Below, piece by piece: positions 10,865 to 22,715 of a DNA stretch of 64,000 nt. The notes below the pieces were generated by a model. The model worked only from the letters and a program-made list of their open reading frames with translations, made no database searches and was not told the DNA's origin. The translations under genes were made by a program, and so were the position numbers. Source of the stretch: Paracorniculantispora psalliotae (Eukaryota; Ascomycota; Sordariomycetes; Hypocreales; Cordycipitaceae). The DNA is taken from NCBI GenBank assembly GCA_002796755.1, contig PHFE01000129.1, positions 445,710-509,709 of the forward strand, given 5' to 3'. Positions within the stretch are counted from its first letter, which is position 1. Each line of letters opens with the position of its first letter.

Positions 10865-12011
10865 ATGCGTCTTTTGTCGTCCTTGCTGGGCGCATACCTT
10901 TTCCTTGGAATTTCTTCTGCTGCCAAGAAGTCTTCCGAGGAGCGTTTCAACGAATTCCACCAGCTTTCGAAGAGCTCGCATTCCCTGACGCTGAAGGAGA
11001 CGTCATACAAGTCATTGACGACGTCTCCTCGCGACTACAGTGTTGCTGTACTTCTCACGGCTCTCGATGCACGATTTAACTGCCAGCTTTGCCGCGAATT
11101 CCAACCGGAATGGGATCTGTTGGCCAAGAGCTGGTTCAAGGGTGACCGGGCTGGGGAGTCTAGACTTCTGTTCGGTAGTTTGGATTTCGAAAAGGGCAAA
11201 GATGTTTTTGCTTCGGTGAGTGGCGAGAGCAAATGATCAATCTGATAAACCTCTAATAATGCTATAGCTCGGCCTTCAAACCGCACCCGTCGTGATGCTG
11301 TTCCCTCCCACCGAAGGCCCTTTCGCCTCGTCTTCCCCTGAGCCCATTCGATACGACTTTACAACTGGGTAAGCTGTCTGCATCTACAGTGGCTAGCTTA
11401 TCATCTAACAGAAAACAGTGCTGCTGGAGCTGAGGCTATTCATGCATGGCTTTCACGACACATGGCCGGCCGACCGACACCTGCCGTAAAACGACCCATC
11501 AACTACATGCGTTGGGCGACTGGAGTCACAGCTTTCCTCGGAATTGTTACTGCACTGGCTACTGCTTCGCCGTATATCCTGCCAATCATCCAGAACCGCA
11601 ACATTTGGGCGTCCATCAGCCTGGTATCTGTTCTTCTTTTCACCAGCGGCCACATGTTCAACCACATTCGCAAGGTCCCATACATTGCTGGTGATGGCAA
11701 AGGTGGAATCATGTACTTTGATCGCGGTTTCCAGAGCCAATTCGGTCTTGAAACCCAGATTATTGCTGCACTTTGTAAGTGTCAATTGGAGTGGAGAGGC
11801 AATTCTTATGCTAATACTTGTTACAGACGGCCTGCTCGCTTTCTGCAGCATCACCCTTGCGATCAAGGTGCCGCGCATGACGGATGCCAAGACCCAGCAA
11901 GTCACGGTGCTTATCTGGGGCGCAGTTTTGTTCCTCATTTATAGCTTCCTGCTGAGCGTCTTCCGCTTCAAGAATGCTGGCTACCCTTTCTCTCTCCCTC
12001 CTTTCATGTAA
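10865..12011 (+). CDS. OST3: Oligosaccharyltransferase gamma subunit OST3/OST6
   Basis: ER-membrane subunit of the N-glycosylation complex that holds glycoprotein substrates through a thioredoxin-like lumenal domain. Exons 10865-11215, 11268-11368, 11419-11774 and 11827-12011 give 330 residues. A signal peptide (MRLLSSLLGAYLFLGISSAA) is followed by the thioredoxin-like domain with its redox pair CQLC in TALDARFNCQLCREFQPEW, and then by four hydrophobic helices (about 178-198, 208-228, 255-275 and 289-309) ending in AGYPFSLPPFM. This order (signal, CXXC domain, four TM) is diagnostic. OST3 and OST6 cannot be separated here; many filamentous fungi have a single copy. The acceptor at 11418 is preferred over an earlier AG because only it keeps the frame. 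Confidence 0.95.
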
Positions 12012-12532
12012 TTACGAGAACAGGGCCACGGAGAGCCATTCTCATATTTCATTTTTCAAGAACGCATCAGAGGCTGGATCTATATTTGCCATCTGCTTGT
12101 TTTGGTACGAACCCAGTCGAGGTGAATGGGCAGGGCTAGTTAGCTGGCTGCTGGATCAATCAGCAGAGCCGTAGCGGAAGATAACTTGTACTTTATAGAC
12201 CCCATTGAGTAGATCAAAAGTAACTGTTTAAAGACATACACAGCGTCACCGATTGGGTGCGCCGTTGCATTCGCCAATGCGGGACTAAATATGAACAATT
12301 TTAAATATCGATTTTTTTTATTTCAAGAAGGAAGCGTAATGCGCAATGCCCTCTTTACAGACTGCTTACAGCGGACAAGGTGTTTTGCCTCGTCACATTG
12401 TTTCCTCGCCCACCATTTTCTGTGCATCAATAAAGACAAAAACGAGGAACACAACCATTGGACGCCCACCATGATCTACCGATTTGCCACTTTGCCTCAC
12501 ATACTCGTCGTTAAAACATCACCGGGAGCCAT
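12012..12532. other. Convergent 3' intergenic region between OST3 and cpc-2
   Basis: 521 bp between convergent stop codons, presumably two 3' UTRs. An open frame at 12291-12581 has no motif and runs antisense into cpc-2. Nothing else seen. Confidence 0.5.
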
Positions 12533-13922
12533 TTATGCCCGGGACATGACGCCCCAGGCGCGGATGACGTTGTCGGTGTAACCAGCGAACAGAGTCTGGC
12601 CATCAGCGGACCAGGCAAGGCTGACGCACTCGGGGTCGTTGCTCTTCTTGCCGGTCTCGCTCTCGGAGAAGTCAGGCTTGAGCTCATCAACCTTGCTCTT
12701 CTTCTCGAGATCGAAGATGATGATGCTGGTGGAGGTGGCAGCGCAGAGCCAGTAGCGGTTGGGGGAGAAGACGAGGGCGTGGATCTCGTTGCTGGCGTTG
12801 AGCGAGTACAGGTGCTTAGACTCGTTGAGATCCCACAGCATGGTGGTACCGTCCTTGCCACCGGAAGCGCACAGAGAGCCATCGGGGGAGATGGTGACGG
12901 TGTTGATGTATCCGGTGTGGCCGATGTGGTCGGTCTGAAGCTTGCAGGAAGAGAGCTCCCAAACCTGAGGTCGAGTCAGTCTCGTTTGTCTTGAACAAGT
13001 ATTGCAAAGTGAAGGATGTAATTCAAGAACGAAAAAAGTTCAATATCAGGCAAAGGTGATTAAATAGTCTCATGGCCACACGGGCTCTGAAGTAGCAAAT
13101 ACTTTGGAGTTTGCAAACATCATGTAGGGAACTGGGGGATACGGGAGAACAGGGCATCACTAACCTTGACGAGCTTGTCCCAGCCGCTGGAGACAATGAC
13201 GGGGTTCTGGGGGTTGGGGCTGAAGCGGACGCAAGAAACCCACTCAGTGTGGCCCTTCTCGGAGATGGTGTACTTGCAGTCACCGAGGGTGTTCCAGAGC
13301 TTGATGGTGCGGTCGCGGGAGCCGGAGACGATCTGACGGTTGTCGGCAGAGAAGGAGACGGAGAGAACGTCGTTGGTGTGGCCAACGAAGCGGCGGGTGG
13401 TGGTGCCGGTAGCGAGCTCCCAGAGACGGAGGGTCTTGTCCCAAGAGGCGGACAGGGCGTAGGCGCCGTCAGAGGAGATGACCTGATACAATATTAGCCA
13501 AACACGTCCAACATTGAGCATACCGGGTCGAGGCAACATACGCAGTCCGAGACGATGTGGGAGTGGCCGTGGAGCGAGCGCTTGGGGTAGCCGTACTCGG
13601 ACTCGTCACGGGTGAGGTTCCAGATGATCAGAGTCTTGTCTCGGGATCCAGAGAGAAGCATGTTGGGGCTAGAAATTTGTTAGTATATGGAATACAAGGC
13701 GACAGAACTATCGCGATCGCAGGCATTCGGGCGTCGTACTTCTCCATGGAGGTGGCCAAGCTGGTGACCCAGCCATTCTGCAAAGGCGTTAGCAAAATCT
13801 GTAACGAAAACGCCTGCAATCCGCAGCACACTGGTGGCTTCCTATGCATGCGCGGACATGTTGTCGTGGAAAAAACGTACGTGGCCCTTGAGGGTTCCCT
13901 TGAGGATGAGTTGTTCAGCCAT
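12533..13922 (-). CDS. cpc-2: RACK1/Asc1 G-beta-like WD40 protein (cpc-2)
   Basis: Seven-bladed WD40 protein bound to the 40S ribosomal subunit near the mRNA exit; in Neurospora and yeast it takes part in cross-pathway (general amino acid) control. Exons on the minus strand: 13881-13922, 13740-13777, 13542-13668, 13165-13482 and 12533-12964, giving 318 residues. It opens MAEQLILKGTLKGH|NGWVTSLATS and carries GSRDKTLIIWNL, SASWDKTLRLWEL, GSRDRTIKLWN, SSGWDKLVKVWEL, SGGKDGTTMLWDL, ATSTSIIIFDL and GYTDNVIRAWGV as successive repeats. The fourth intron (12965-13164, 200 bp) is much longer than the others and contains a snoRNA. Another amino-acid-control gene, GCN1, lies about 10 kb away. Confidence 0.97.
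13037..13133 (-). ncRNA. snR24: Intronic box C/D snoRNA, U24/snR24-like
   Basis: Inside intron 4 of cpc-2, same strand. Box C (ATGATGT) is at 13117-13123 and box D (CTGA) at 13046-13049. Flanking AGTTC (13129-13133) and GAACT (13037-13041) can pair as a terminal stem. Between them is AGTATTTGCTACTTCAG (13087-13103), complementary to the conserved 25S/28S rRNA segment containing AAGTAGCAAATA. A degenerate C' box (ATGAGAC) is at 13067-13073. From memory, yeast snR24 lies in the ASC1 intron and carries the same guide; it directs 2'-O-methylation of neighbouring 25S cytidines. The guide next to box D (AATCACCTTTGC) is diverged from the yeast one. Mature ends are approximate. Confidence 0.85.
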
Positions 13923-14549
13923 TGGAGCGGTCCTGGGGTCGATGTGGAAGGTTCGACGTGTGAGGTTGGAAAGATTTCAGGTCAAAGACAGCTTCTGGTC
14001 AGTGAAAACCTATGGGCCGGTCAAGTCTGGCTGAACGCACCCCGGCTAAAATTGGGATTTTTTTTGTGCGGGTTCGAAATTAGGGCCGCAAGACTTACCC
14101 CACTTTGGCGAGTTGGGTGGTGAGCGACGGCGAGGTCCGTCCCAAGTTGGTATAGCGCCTCGCTGTTTTAAGCTGTTCACCCAGTGTGAGTTGCTGCGAA
14201 GACCATGGACGATCAATTGGGTGACGAACGCAGTTTCGATTACTTGATGTGAATCAATTGTGAAGAAAAGCACACACAGGCCTGCTCCTTGTCTGAGTCG
14301 ATTGTATTCTCAATCTAAGATATTCTCAAAAAAATAAATGATATATTATGATGGCAATCTTGGAGAGTTTGTCATGCGCTCACCGTTATTGCCATGTTTC
14401 CCGCAAACCTCGCTATTCAAATCATAGAAATTGATCTGATGCAAACCGTAACGCCATGCTAATGTTTTATAATATACAATGGTATTGTCGACGAAACCGC
14501 TCCGGCGTGTCAAAAGAGGCTGGAAGCCATGCAAACCCAATAGGAAACG
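13923..14549. other. Upstream region of cpc-2, downstream of TAF8
   Basis: 627 bp between two minus-strand genes. It should hold the cpc-2 promoter and leader and the TAF8 3' UTR. Short frames here show no conserved motif. Confidence 0.5.
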
Positions 14550-15549
14550 TCAAGTGCCCTTTCCAGGTACCGTAGCCGACCGTTGACCTATGCGCGAAAC
14601 GTCCTTGCGGGAAAATGTAGCATCTCCATTCACAATCATGCTGTGATCGGCAATTTCAACCTGCCCCGAGCCTCCGTCTTTCGGATTCCCACCCATGAAT
14701 CGTTTCATTGTCGACTCCCATAGCCTGAAGCGCTCCCTGCCTTGATTATCCCTCTCCACAAGGGTCTTGGCCTCTTTCTGCTTGCGCATCTTTGAAGCAC
14801 GTACTAGACGCCTCAGCGCATCTTCGCCTTGCTGGGCGTTCAACGCGGCCTCTTCGCGGATCTTCTGAGAGTCGCGGGACCTCGTATCATCCTGGGGCGT
14901 GAATTTATATGTGTGTTTGCTCGGAAAATCGGGAAAAGAAGACGGGATATATGATTTCGCATCCTTGTCGGCCTGCCCGCTGAGTTCAGAGCCGAGCAAC
15001 GGAAGCGGGTTGAACTCTGACGATTGTAATGTTTCGGTATTGTAAATGAAGCCTGGAGTGGGATCCGTTGCCATGGGATTTTTCAAATGCGGCATTAAAG
15101 ACGATATCGGAAGGTTATAGCGTTTGAGCATGCTCTCGAAATCGGAAGGTATAGGCTGCTCGCGGCGCGATGCAATGGCGAGTCTTTTTGTCTCCTCGAT
15201 GATGGATTCCAGATCTAACAGGTGGTCAGTATTATTCTCTCGATATATTTGAGTCTCGTGACAAAGACATACAAGCTTCTATCAGCCCCGTGAAGCTTTC
15301 CATCACCTGGGGAGTCGTAGATTCGAAACCGACGTGTGACGCAACCAGCGCTATGGAGCGCTGAATACCACATCGCGCGTTGAAATGCGCCGTAGACGGG
15401 AATTTGACTTCGTCGGGGAGTTCCTCTTGCGCATCATCCGGCGGGGCAGACGAGAAAACATCCTCCATGATGGAATCGTCGCTGTCGACGCGCTGTCTCT
15501 TCGCGACAGCTTCCTCGGCCGAGGGGGGCGAGTCGCGCTTTTCAGTCAT
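14550..15549 (-). CDS. TAF8: TFIID subunit 8 (TAF8)
   Basis: General transcription factor subunit that pairs with TAF10 through a histone fold. Exons 15273-15549 and 14550-15214 join T|AT in frame to give 313 residues. After an acidic N terminus with KRQRVDSDDS comes the Bromo_TP histone-fold segment (about 45-105: ARCGIQRSIALVASHVGFES, QVMESFTGLIEAYLESII). Next is the TAF8 C-terminal domain with LPISSLMPHLKNP, and LPSSFPDFPSKHTYKFTP-like spacing (SSFPDFPSKHTYKFTPQDDT), which is the family hallmark. The C-terminal third is helical and basic. The start at MTEK was preferred; an in-frame ATG at 15576 would add nine residues. It is divergent from the isochorismatase/AlkB fusion gene. Confidence 0.9.
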
Positions 15550-16200
15550 CTTAGTAGATGCGCAATATAGGTGCAAGATTCATCTGGGACGCGCGTAATG
15601 CTATGAAGGGATTGAGAATGCGCGCAGTTGACAGAGGATGGAGCCGGTTGCTGCGCCAGGAAACAGCTGAGCTGGCATGCAAGTTGCCTTTGCGCTGAGC
15701 GGCGGCGGCGCTAGTGGAGCTGCACGCTGGATCACGGGAAAATATCGGTGGCGCAAGTACACCAAATTCAAAGCTTGCATCACACTAAGATGAAATATAA
15801 TGATTTTCTTGGTTCTACCTGTATTTCAGTTAAAACCACTCATTTTTATATAATGGACATAAACGGAAACCGTGCAACCGTCTGTGTGCGCCTATAGCAA
15901 TTCTCACCCCCAGTATAAATATATCTTGTCAGTGGTACTACCGGGTCTCCGCTATAAACCAGGACAGCTTTTCCAGGCAGACCGAGAAATAAACGCGAAC
16001 AGCGTTAGACCTTGGCTGAACCCTTTTGATGTAGGTGTGAAAGCAGTCCAGCGGGGCAGAGGAGGCTGGTGTCTCACCAACGGTCGCACACGGTGAGAAC
16101 CTCGACGTCCAAGCTGGCCCCGCTCAGATAACGGCCATGAACTTGGAGAAAACATTTCAGTGCCTCAGTACGTGATGGGCTGGTATTCGACTGTTATAAA
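15550..16200. other. Divergent intergenic region between TAF8 and the AlkB fusion gene
   Basis: 651 bp with two divergent promoters. A short hairpin, CTCACC..GGTGAG, lies near 16074-16098. No coding potential or tRNA is visible. Confidence 0.5.
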
Positions 16201-18698
16201 ATGTTCAAGTTTGATCCGGCAGCATTGCCGAAGCTACTATTGCGCAAGGCCCTCATCATTGTCGATTTTCAGCATGCTTTCGTCGGTGTCAATGCTACAT
16301 CGCCCATAACTCTGCCCGATGGATATGCTGAGAGAACAGTACGCTTGGCAAGGGCCTTTCGTCAAATTGGCGATGTGATTTGGGTCAATTCTAGATTTGA
16401 GGAAGTAAGGCCTCCGCTTGAGCACATCGATGGCGCAGCATCTGGAGACCTGGATACGACGCGCTTGGCAACAAATTCCGACGCCTTTTTAAGTCATGAC
16501 AAAGCACAAAGCACGCTTTCTTCAAATACAGGCTCTGAAGTACCGCAATTCGTCAAAGACGGTACCGAAACGAAAGATACTTTCTTGCTGAAGTCTCACT
16601 ACTCAGCCTTTGAAGGCACTGGCTTGCTGCGCCTTCTCCGTGCAAAGATGACAATGGAAGTTTACATTTGCGGATCGCTGATCAATGCAGGCGTGTATGC
16701 CACTACTGTGGATGCAGCTGGCCATGGGTTGAATATCAGTCTTGTGAATGACTGTTGTGGTTATTCTAGCGCGGCAAGGCAGATCAAGGCCACAACGGCA
16801 CTCCAGGCCTTGACCGGCTGCAATCTCTTGATGTCGAATGAAGTGGCGCAGGATGACAGCCAAAACTCGAATGAGTCGGGCATTGAAAGCCGAGAAACAA
16901 GTCATTCTCATGCAAGCCACGGCGATGACATTGCACAGCCCATGAGCGCCCTTACGCTAAATGGCACTGCGCCCCGCGCGGCTGAAGGTGGCACTCTGCA
17001 AGGTACGCGACAAAAAACGCCCAACGGAAGGAAAAGGAAACTACTGGAAATAGCCAAATTAACAAGAAGCGGATAGGTGAATCAGAAGTGACAGGGAATG
17101 ATGCAAGATATAAACCAGAGAACATACCCGCCAATATCTCGCAAGAGGAGAGCACCGGTAATACGACCTCTAGCCATCCAGCCACTATGAACACCACCAC
17201 AGAGTCAAGCGATGCTAGCGCTCAGAATGAGGACCAGCAACTCCGCGGTCTTTGCGAAGGAGATACCGATGTTATCGAAAATCTTCTACCACCCGAGCTG
17301 GAGAATGGTGTTTTCGACAAACTGAGTAAAGAGGTCCAGTGGCAACGAATGTCCCATCAAGGCGGCGAGGTGCCTCGATTGGTTGCTGTACAGGGCGAGG
17401 TTGGCAGCGACGGAAGCATCCCAATCTACCGTCATCCATCTGACGAATCACCACCACTGTTACCATTTTCCGCCACGGTTCTTGAAATCAAAGCGGTCAC
17501 GGAGAAGCAGCTTGGTCATACATTGAACCACGTTCTCATACAGTTTTATCGAGACGGAAAAGACTACATATCGGAGCATAGCGATAAAAGTCTGGATATC
17601 GTGCGCGGCTCTTACATTGCAAACGTCAGCCTTGGCGCCCAGAGGACAATGGTGCTTCGAACAAAACGAGCGGATAAGGACCCTTCCAATGTCGAGCAAC
17701 CTGCGCCCGGGGGGAGCCGAAAAGTTCAACGTGCGCCACTTCCACACAATTCTCTATGTCGCATGGGGTTGAAGACGAATATGAAATGGCTTCACTCTAT
17801 CCGCCAAGACAAGCGATCCGACCGCGAAAAGTCCCCAGAAGAACTAGCTTACGAAGGAGGGCGCATCTCGTTAACGTTTAGACAGATTGGCACTTTTCTG
17901 AACAAGGACGAGACAAAGATCTGGGGACAGGGAGCTACCGCCAAAACCGCCGAGGACGCCAGAGATGTCATCAATGGCCAAACAGAAGAGAGTATCAAGA
18001 TGCTTCGCGCGTTTGGCACTGAGAACCATGCTTCGAACTTTGATTGGGATGCCTATTACGGTAAAGGTTTTGACGTGCTGCATTTGCGCAGCGCGCCAAG
18101 GTTCTTTGCCTCGACAGACTCCATCGTCAACATGCGAATCAGCATTATGCTTGCCGAATATGAAATTGGCTATGCCAGCGGCAGCATCACACAGTCCAAG
18201 AAGTCTGCTGTACAAGACACCGACAAGGCTGGCTTGACAGACGACGTTCTCATAAAATACGTCGACAATGACGACGACAAAACAGAAGTGAGCGGCGACA
18301 TTGCCATCATGCTCTACCTGCACGCCAATCATCAAAAGAAGAAGAGCATCATGACGCCCCAAGATCTTGCCAAACAGTACACCTTGTTCCAACAATCGTT
18401 ATCTTTGCTGAAGCACTGGCGCGAGATGCTGAGAAACAAGGATAGCGAGGAGGCTCTCGTCACCGCTCTGAAGCCCGAGCTACTGCCATGGGATGCTTGC
18501 TTTGCAGGAGGAGAATATCTTGGCGGCGAGCGACCGAATTTGGCAGATTTCGCCTTCTGGCCCGTTTTGCATTCTGTCGTTGAGGAATGCGGCAAGGACA
18601 CACTGACCGAGTGCAAAGAGCTTGGCACCTACTATGATACCATGAGCACAAGATCCAGTACCGCCAAGATTCTGGATAGGATGCAACAAACCGAATGA
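16201..18698 (+). CDS. Fusion protein: isochorismatase-like, AlkB-like dioxygenase and GST-like domains
   Basis: Exons 16201-17002 and 17077-18698 give 807 residues. The 74-bp intron (GTACGC..ATAG, branch-like TTAAC) removes an in-frame stop and joins two frames (G|GT). Domain 1 (about 15-205) is an isochorismatase-type hydrolase with ALIIVDFQHAF and LLKSHYSAF, but at the catalytic Cys position it reads LINAGVYATTVDAAG, with Gly. Domain 2 (about 315-570) is an AlkB-type Fe(II)/2-oxoglutarate dioxygenase: EHSD (HxD), WLHS (distal His) and GGRISLTFRQIG (2-oxoglutarate Arg). Domain 3 (about 620-805) resembles a GST, including YLGGERPNLADFAFWPVL. AlkB proteins repair alkylated nucleic acid; the true substrate here is unknown. 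Two separate genes would need a GTG start downstream, which is less likely. Confidence 0.85.
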
Positions 18699-19132
18699 AG
18701 CTGCTGGATGCGACAGGATAATTCTAGTTAGACTCGATAATTGACATCAATTTTTTAACAAGAGAAACGTTGTGGCAAAACAAAAGGGTATGAAATTGCT
18801 GAGCTCGCGCTAGATAATGATGCTCCGCGCCGTTAACACCGAAACTCCTTAAAAATACAAAAGCCCACCAGGTAGATCATAGTATTGAAAGTCCATAAAT
18901 GTCATATTAAAAGGCAATGAGCCCCGATAACTTTTCAATGTAGCTGTCGGAGTTGATCCGCAAAGATAATCGCAATGGGATAACCCATGGCACGTCATGC
19001 GCAAGTTAATTGCATGACTCTCCACCGCACACCTGCCCCATGGTGCATCTCTGTTCAAAAGCTGAAGGCGCTGTGTTGGATTAATGAACAAGACAAAAAA
19101 GATGATATATTCAAACATAGTACGCTGATAGT
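18699..19132. other. Convergent 3' region between the AlkB fusion and SHMT genes
   Basis: 434 bp between convergent stop codons. Presumed 3' UTRs; nothing else seen. Confidence 0.5.
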
Positions 19133-20932
19133 TTACTGGGCAGAGTCCCAGGGAAGAGGGTAGGTGCCGACCCAGTCAGAGACTTCGCTGCGGAGCTGGA
19201 CAATCTCGGTGTCGCTGTCACCGTTGCCGACGTGGTCAAGGAAGAACTTGAGCTTTCCGGGGCTCTTCTCGCCTCGCTCCTTGGCAGCAGCCTTGACAAC
19301 CTTGTCCAGACGGACAGCAATGGCAACAGCGCGGTCAACAATGTCGGCAACGCGGACAAAGTCGTTCTCGGTGAAGCCACGGCTGGTCATGGCGGGGGTA
19401 CCCATGCGGAGACCACCAGGAACAAGAGCAGAACGGTCACCAGGAACGGTGTTCTTGTTGGCAGCAATGCCGACGAGCTCGAGGACACGCTCGACACGGC
19501 CACCGTCGACGCCCTGGGGCTTGAGGTCGGCAAGAACCAGATGGTTGTCGGTACCACCGCTGACAAGGGTGTAACCAAGGCCGCCCTTGTTCTTGTCACC
19601 ACCGAGGCGCTCGGCAAAGGCCTTGGAGTTGGCAAGGACTTGAGTCTGGTAGGCGTGGAAGTCGGGGGTCTGGGCCTGCTTCAGGGCGACGGAGAGAGCA
19701 GTGATGGTGTGGTTGTGAGGGCCGCCCTGGTGGCCAGGGAAGACGGAGTTGTTGATGGGGGTCTCGAGGTTGTACATCTCGTCGGCCTTGGTCTTGGGGT
19801 TCTGGCGTCTAACACCCTTGCGGAAGAAGATGAGAGCGCCACGAGGACCACGCAGACTCTTGTGGCTGGTGGTGGTGACGATGTCGGCGTACTGGAAGGG
19901 GCCAGGCAGAACCTTGGCGGCGACGAGGCCAGAAATGTGAGCCATATCGGCGAGCATGTAGGCGTTGACCTTGTCGCAGATCTCGCGGATGCGCTTGTAG
20001 TCGATCAGACGGCTGTAAGCGCTGGCACCGGCGACGATGATCTTGGGGCGGTAGAGAACGGCAAGCTCCTCAAGCTTCTCGTAATCAATCAAGCCAGTCT
20101 TCTCGTCCAGGCGGTAGGGAACGGTCTCAAAGTACTTGGAGACGGACGAGATCTTCTTGGTGGGGGTCTGGTAACCGTGGGACAAGTGACCACCGTGGGG
20201 GAGATCGAGACCCATGAGACGGTCGTGTGTGTCCATCAGGGCACCGTAGACGTAAAGGTTGGCAGGGGCTCCGGAGAGGGCTGGTGACGGGTCAGTAGGT
20301 GGCGATTTGCAGACTGCCAGAAGACTACTTACGCTGAACGTTGACACCCCAGTTGTTGGGATCCAGGCTGAAGGCCTCGAGAGCACGCTGCTGGCAAAGA
20401 CGCTCAGACTGGTCAATGAATTCGTTGCCTCCGTAGTAGCGGGCGCCGGGGTAGCCCTCAGAGTACTTGTCTGAAAATGGTTAGAATTGAATGCAACAGT
20501 TACCAGTTGGAATCCTTACTCTGCATGACACTGCCAAGAGCATCGAGAACAGCCTGGGAGGTGAAGTTCTCAGAGGGAATGAGGTTGATGAAGTGCTTCT
20601 GGCGGTTTTTCTCCTGTAGCTGTGTTAGCAGTGCTGCGACCCACGATGCGCAGAACGGACGGACTGCGGCCAGGCAGTTCGACGAACCTTTTCAATGATA
20701 TCAAAGACGGCAGGGTCAGCCTTCTGGAGGTGAGCGGAGAGCAGCTGCGAAGTTCATTAGCATCCCGACCGCGGAATTGACTGGTGGCGAAAGCTCATAC
20801 CTGCTGCTGGCCCTCGAGCGCAATGGAGGAGTTGGCGCGACGGGCAATGCTGCGCATGGCAGCAGAGGCGGCCACGGGGCGCGAGGCGCCGCGCAGGGCA
20901 AAAGAAGTGCCACGAATGCTGGGAATCGACAT
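19133..20932 (-). CDS. SHM1: Serine hydroxymethyltransferase, mitochondrial type
   Basis: PLP enzyme that interconverts serine plus tetrahydrofolate with glycine plus methylene-tetrahydrofolate. Exons on the minus strand: 20801-20932, 20688-20744, 20520-20613, 20333-20470 and 19133-20280, giving 522 residues. The N-terminal ~45 residues (MSIPSIRGTSFALRGASRPV..) are Arg/Ser/Ala-rich without acidic residues, a typical mitochondrial presequence. The core follows with FINLIPSENFTSQAV, NKYSEGYPGARYYGGNEFID, the active-site lysine in TTTSHKSLRGPRG (about residue 281) and the end TYPLPWDSAQ. Phases match at all four introns. Codon use is strongly biased to C-ending codons, pointing to high expression. 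The cytosolic paralogue would lack the presequence. Confidence 0.96.
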
Positions 20933-22715
20933 TTTGGCGGATGCGAAAAGAAGCGGTTCGGCCGTGGCGAGGGAAGTCGTCCGACGCGAAGCTAGGCGGG
21001 GAGACTGTGCTGTTACGTCTTGGACGGCACTGGAGCAGCAATGGAGCAGCACGCAGGAGCAATTGAATGCGACAGATGCACAATTCCAAAGACAACAGAG
21101 CCGGCGGGTGGATGAAGAAGGAAGACTGAATACAGAGGTAGACTGGTCGGGAGAAATTCGTGTCAAGAGGGCGTGATTGGCACTGGCACTGGCACTGCTT
21201 AAGAAATGGGACAGCCGATGGGCTCCGACCGGCGGTACCCGCTGGGTGCGGGTGCGCAGACCCCCGCATCCAAACTGTTGGTTGGTCACGGCCAGAGCCA
21301 CAGCGCGGCCGGCATGCGCTCCCATTACGCTACATTTGCAGCGCAGCAGCGCCCAGGCCCATCGGCTCCATTTTACTGTCTGCCATCTGAGGCTCTGACT
21401 AGGTGGTTGCCCATATCCTTAGGTAACAAGTACATAACAGGCTGGGCAATAGAAATTCGACTTGGCCCATCGTACCACTCCGATCTAGGATACGGGACTG
21501 TCACTTGACCCCCTGGCGCGGCTGGAAGGAAAATATTTCTCGAGGTGAAAATTACCCCGGTTTGTTGAAAAATTGTACGCCAAGCTTGGCCGTTCTGGAT
21601 TTGCCGGCACGCGCCTGATTCAATACGTATCGAGTGTGGCTCATAGTGACTACACGAGTCTGTCTGTCGTGTCTTCGTGTCAATTGCACCTCTTGTCCTA
21701 AAATAGAATACTATCATTGTTGACAATCATGATTTCCCTCTTGACGAAGCAATGCTAGATCTGCCCCAAATCAAGCGAAGCCGCACTTTAATTTTTCCTG
21801 TACCATGGCCGCTCGTGCTCTGCTTAGTAACACCGCCAAACAGTTCTTAAATGCCCCAAGCTCCCCCACACTCTTTTTTTCTCCTTTCTTCTGTATCAAC
21901 TAAAATGGATGTGAAGAGACCGCCAAGTGCATCATACGTACTTCCGCATCATGTGGGAGCATGCTGATATGCCCCGGCACACCTCACCACCTTTTTGGGG
22001 CAATTTGAAGGAAACTGATCCATTCTCTGGTTGATTCTTCTCGTACACTCTTTCGTGGTCGTCATGACGCACGCGTACCAACTCGACTCCTATTTCTCCG
22101 TCACGTACCTAGCTGTTCACGTAGCTGAACACGTAGACCAGGACGGCAGTGCATGACTTGATATGCCCTGCGAATAATTTCTGTGATTTAAATTCCTGCG
22201 ATGCACCACGTACCGACAAATTCAGGAGGGACAGGCCTGCGTGCTGTACCACAAACGCGCAGGCTGAAGCTGTTTGTCGTCTGGCAAGCGGTGACAGCAT
22301 TCACGAAATTGAGCCGCACAAAGCCATATTTGCTGCAAATGACGTTGAAGCAACCCTGCCCATACGCGCTGCTTATTTCCGCTTTCTTTCGTCTCCGTGC
22401 AAAGCAAGCAAGCAAGCAATCCCTGGTCGCTTCACAAGTCACAATTCATTTTATAGCAAGATTTTTGAAATGGTGCACTTTTGTTCTTTTTTTCATCATG
22501 CGCGTTACATGCTGCACTGGTCCAAGGTGGCCATATTATACGTAGCGCACCGTCCACCAACGTTCCAACTGTGAGCATATGGATTCCATTTTTCAATGCT
22601 ACATGCCATAATCCCCGCTGGTACGACTGAATAAACCAGAAGGGCGTAAAACAAGACCCAACCCGTAGACTCCGAATGCAGCCCCTTCTCCAGACATCGG
22701 CCACCGTTATGTAGT
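20933..22715. other. Long intergenic region upstream of SHMT
   Basis: 1.78 kb between the SHMT start and the eL19 stop, both minus-strand genes. At 22102-22136 CACGTA recurs three times, including GTTCACGTAGCTGAAC, a short inverted repeat. Open frames are short, overlapping and without motif. I support no gene here. Confidence 0.5.

Noticed and set aside
17088..18698. AlkB/GST part as a separate gene
   Set aside because: Its apparent first codon at 17088 is GTG, and a canonical 74-bp intron joins it in frame to the isochorismatase part.
19232..20287. 351-residue open frame on the plus strand
   Set aside because: It is the antisense shadow of the SHMT main exon, caused by strong codon bias; the repeated Val/Gly/Asp composition is typical of such shadows.
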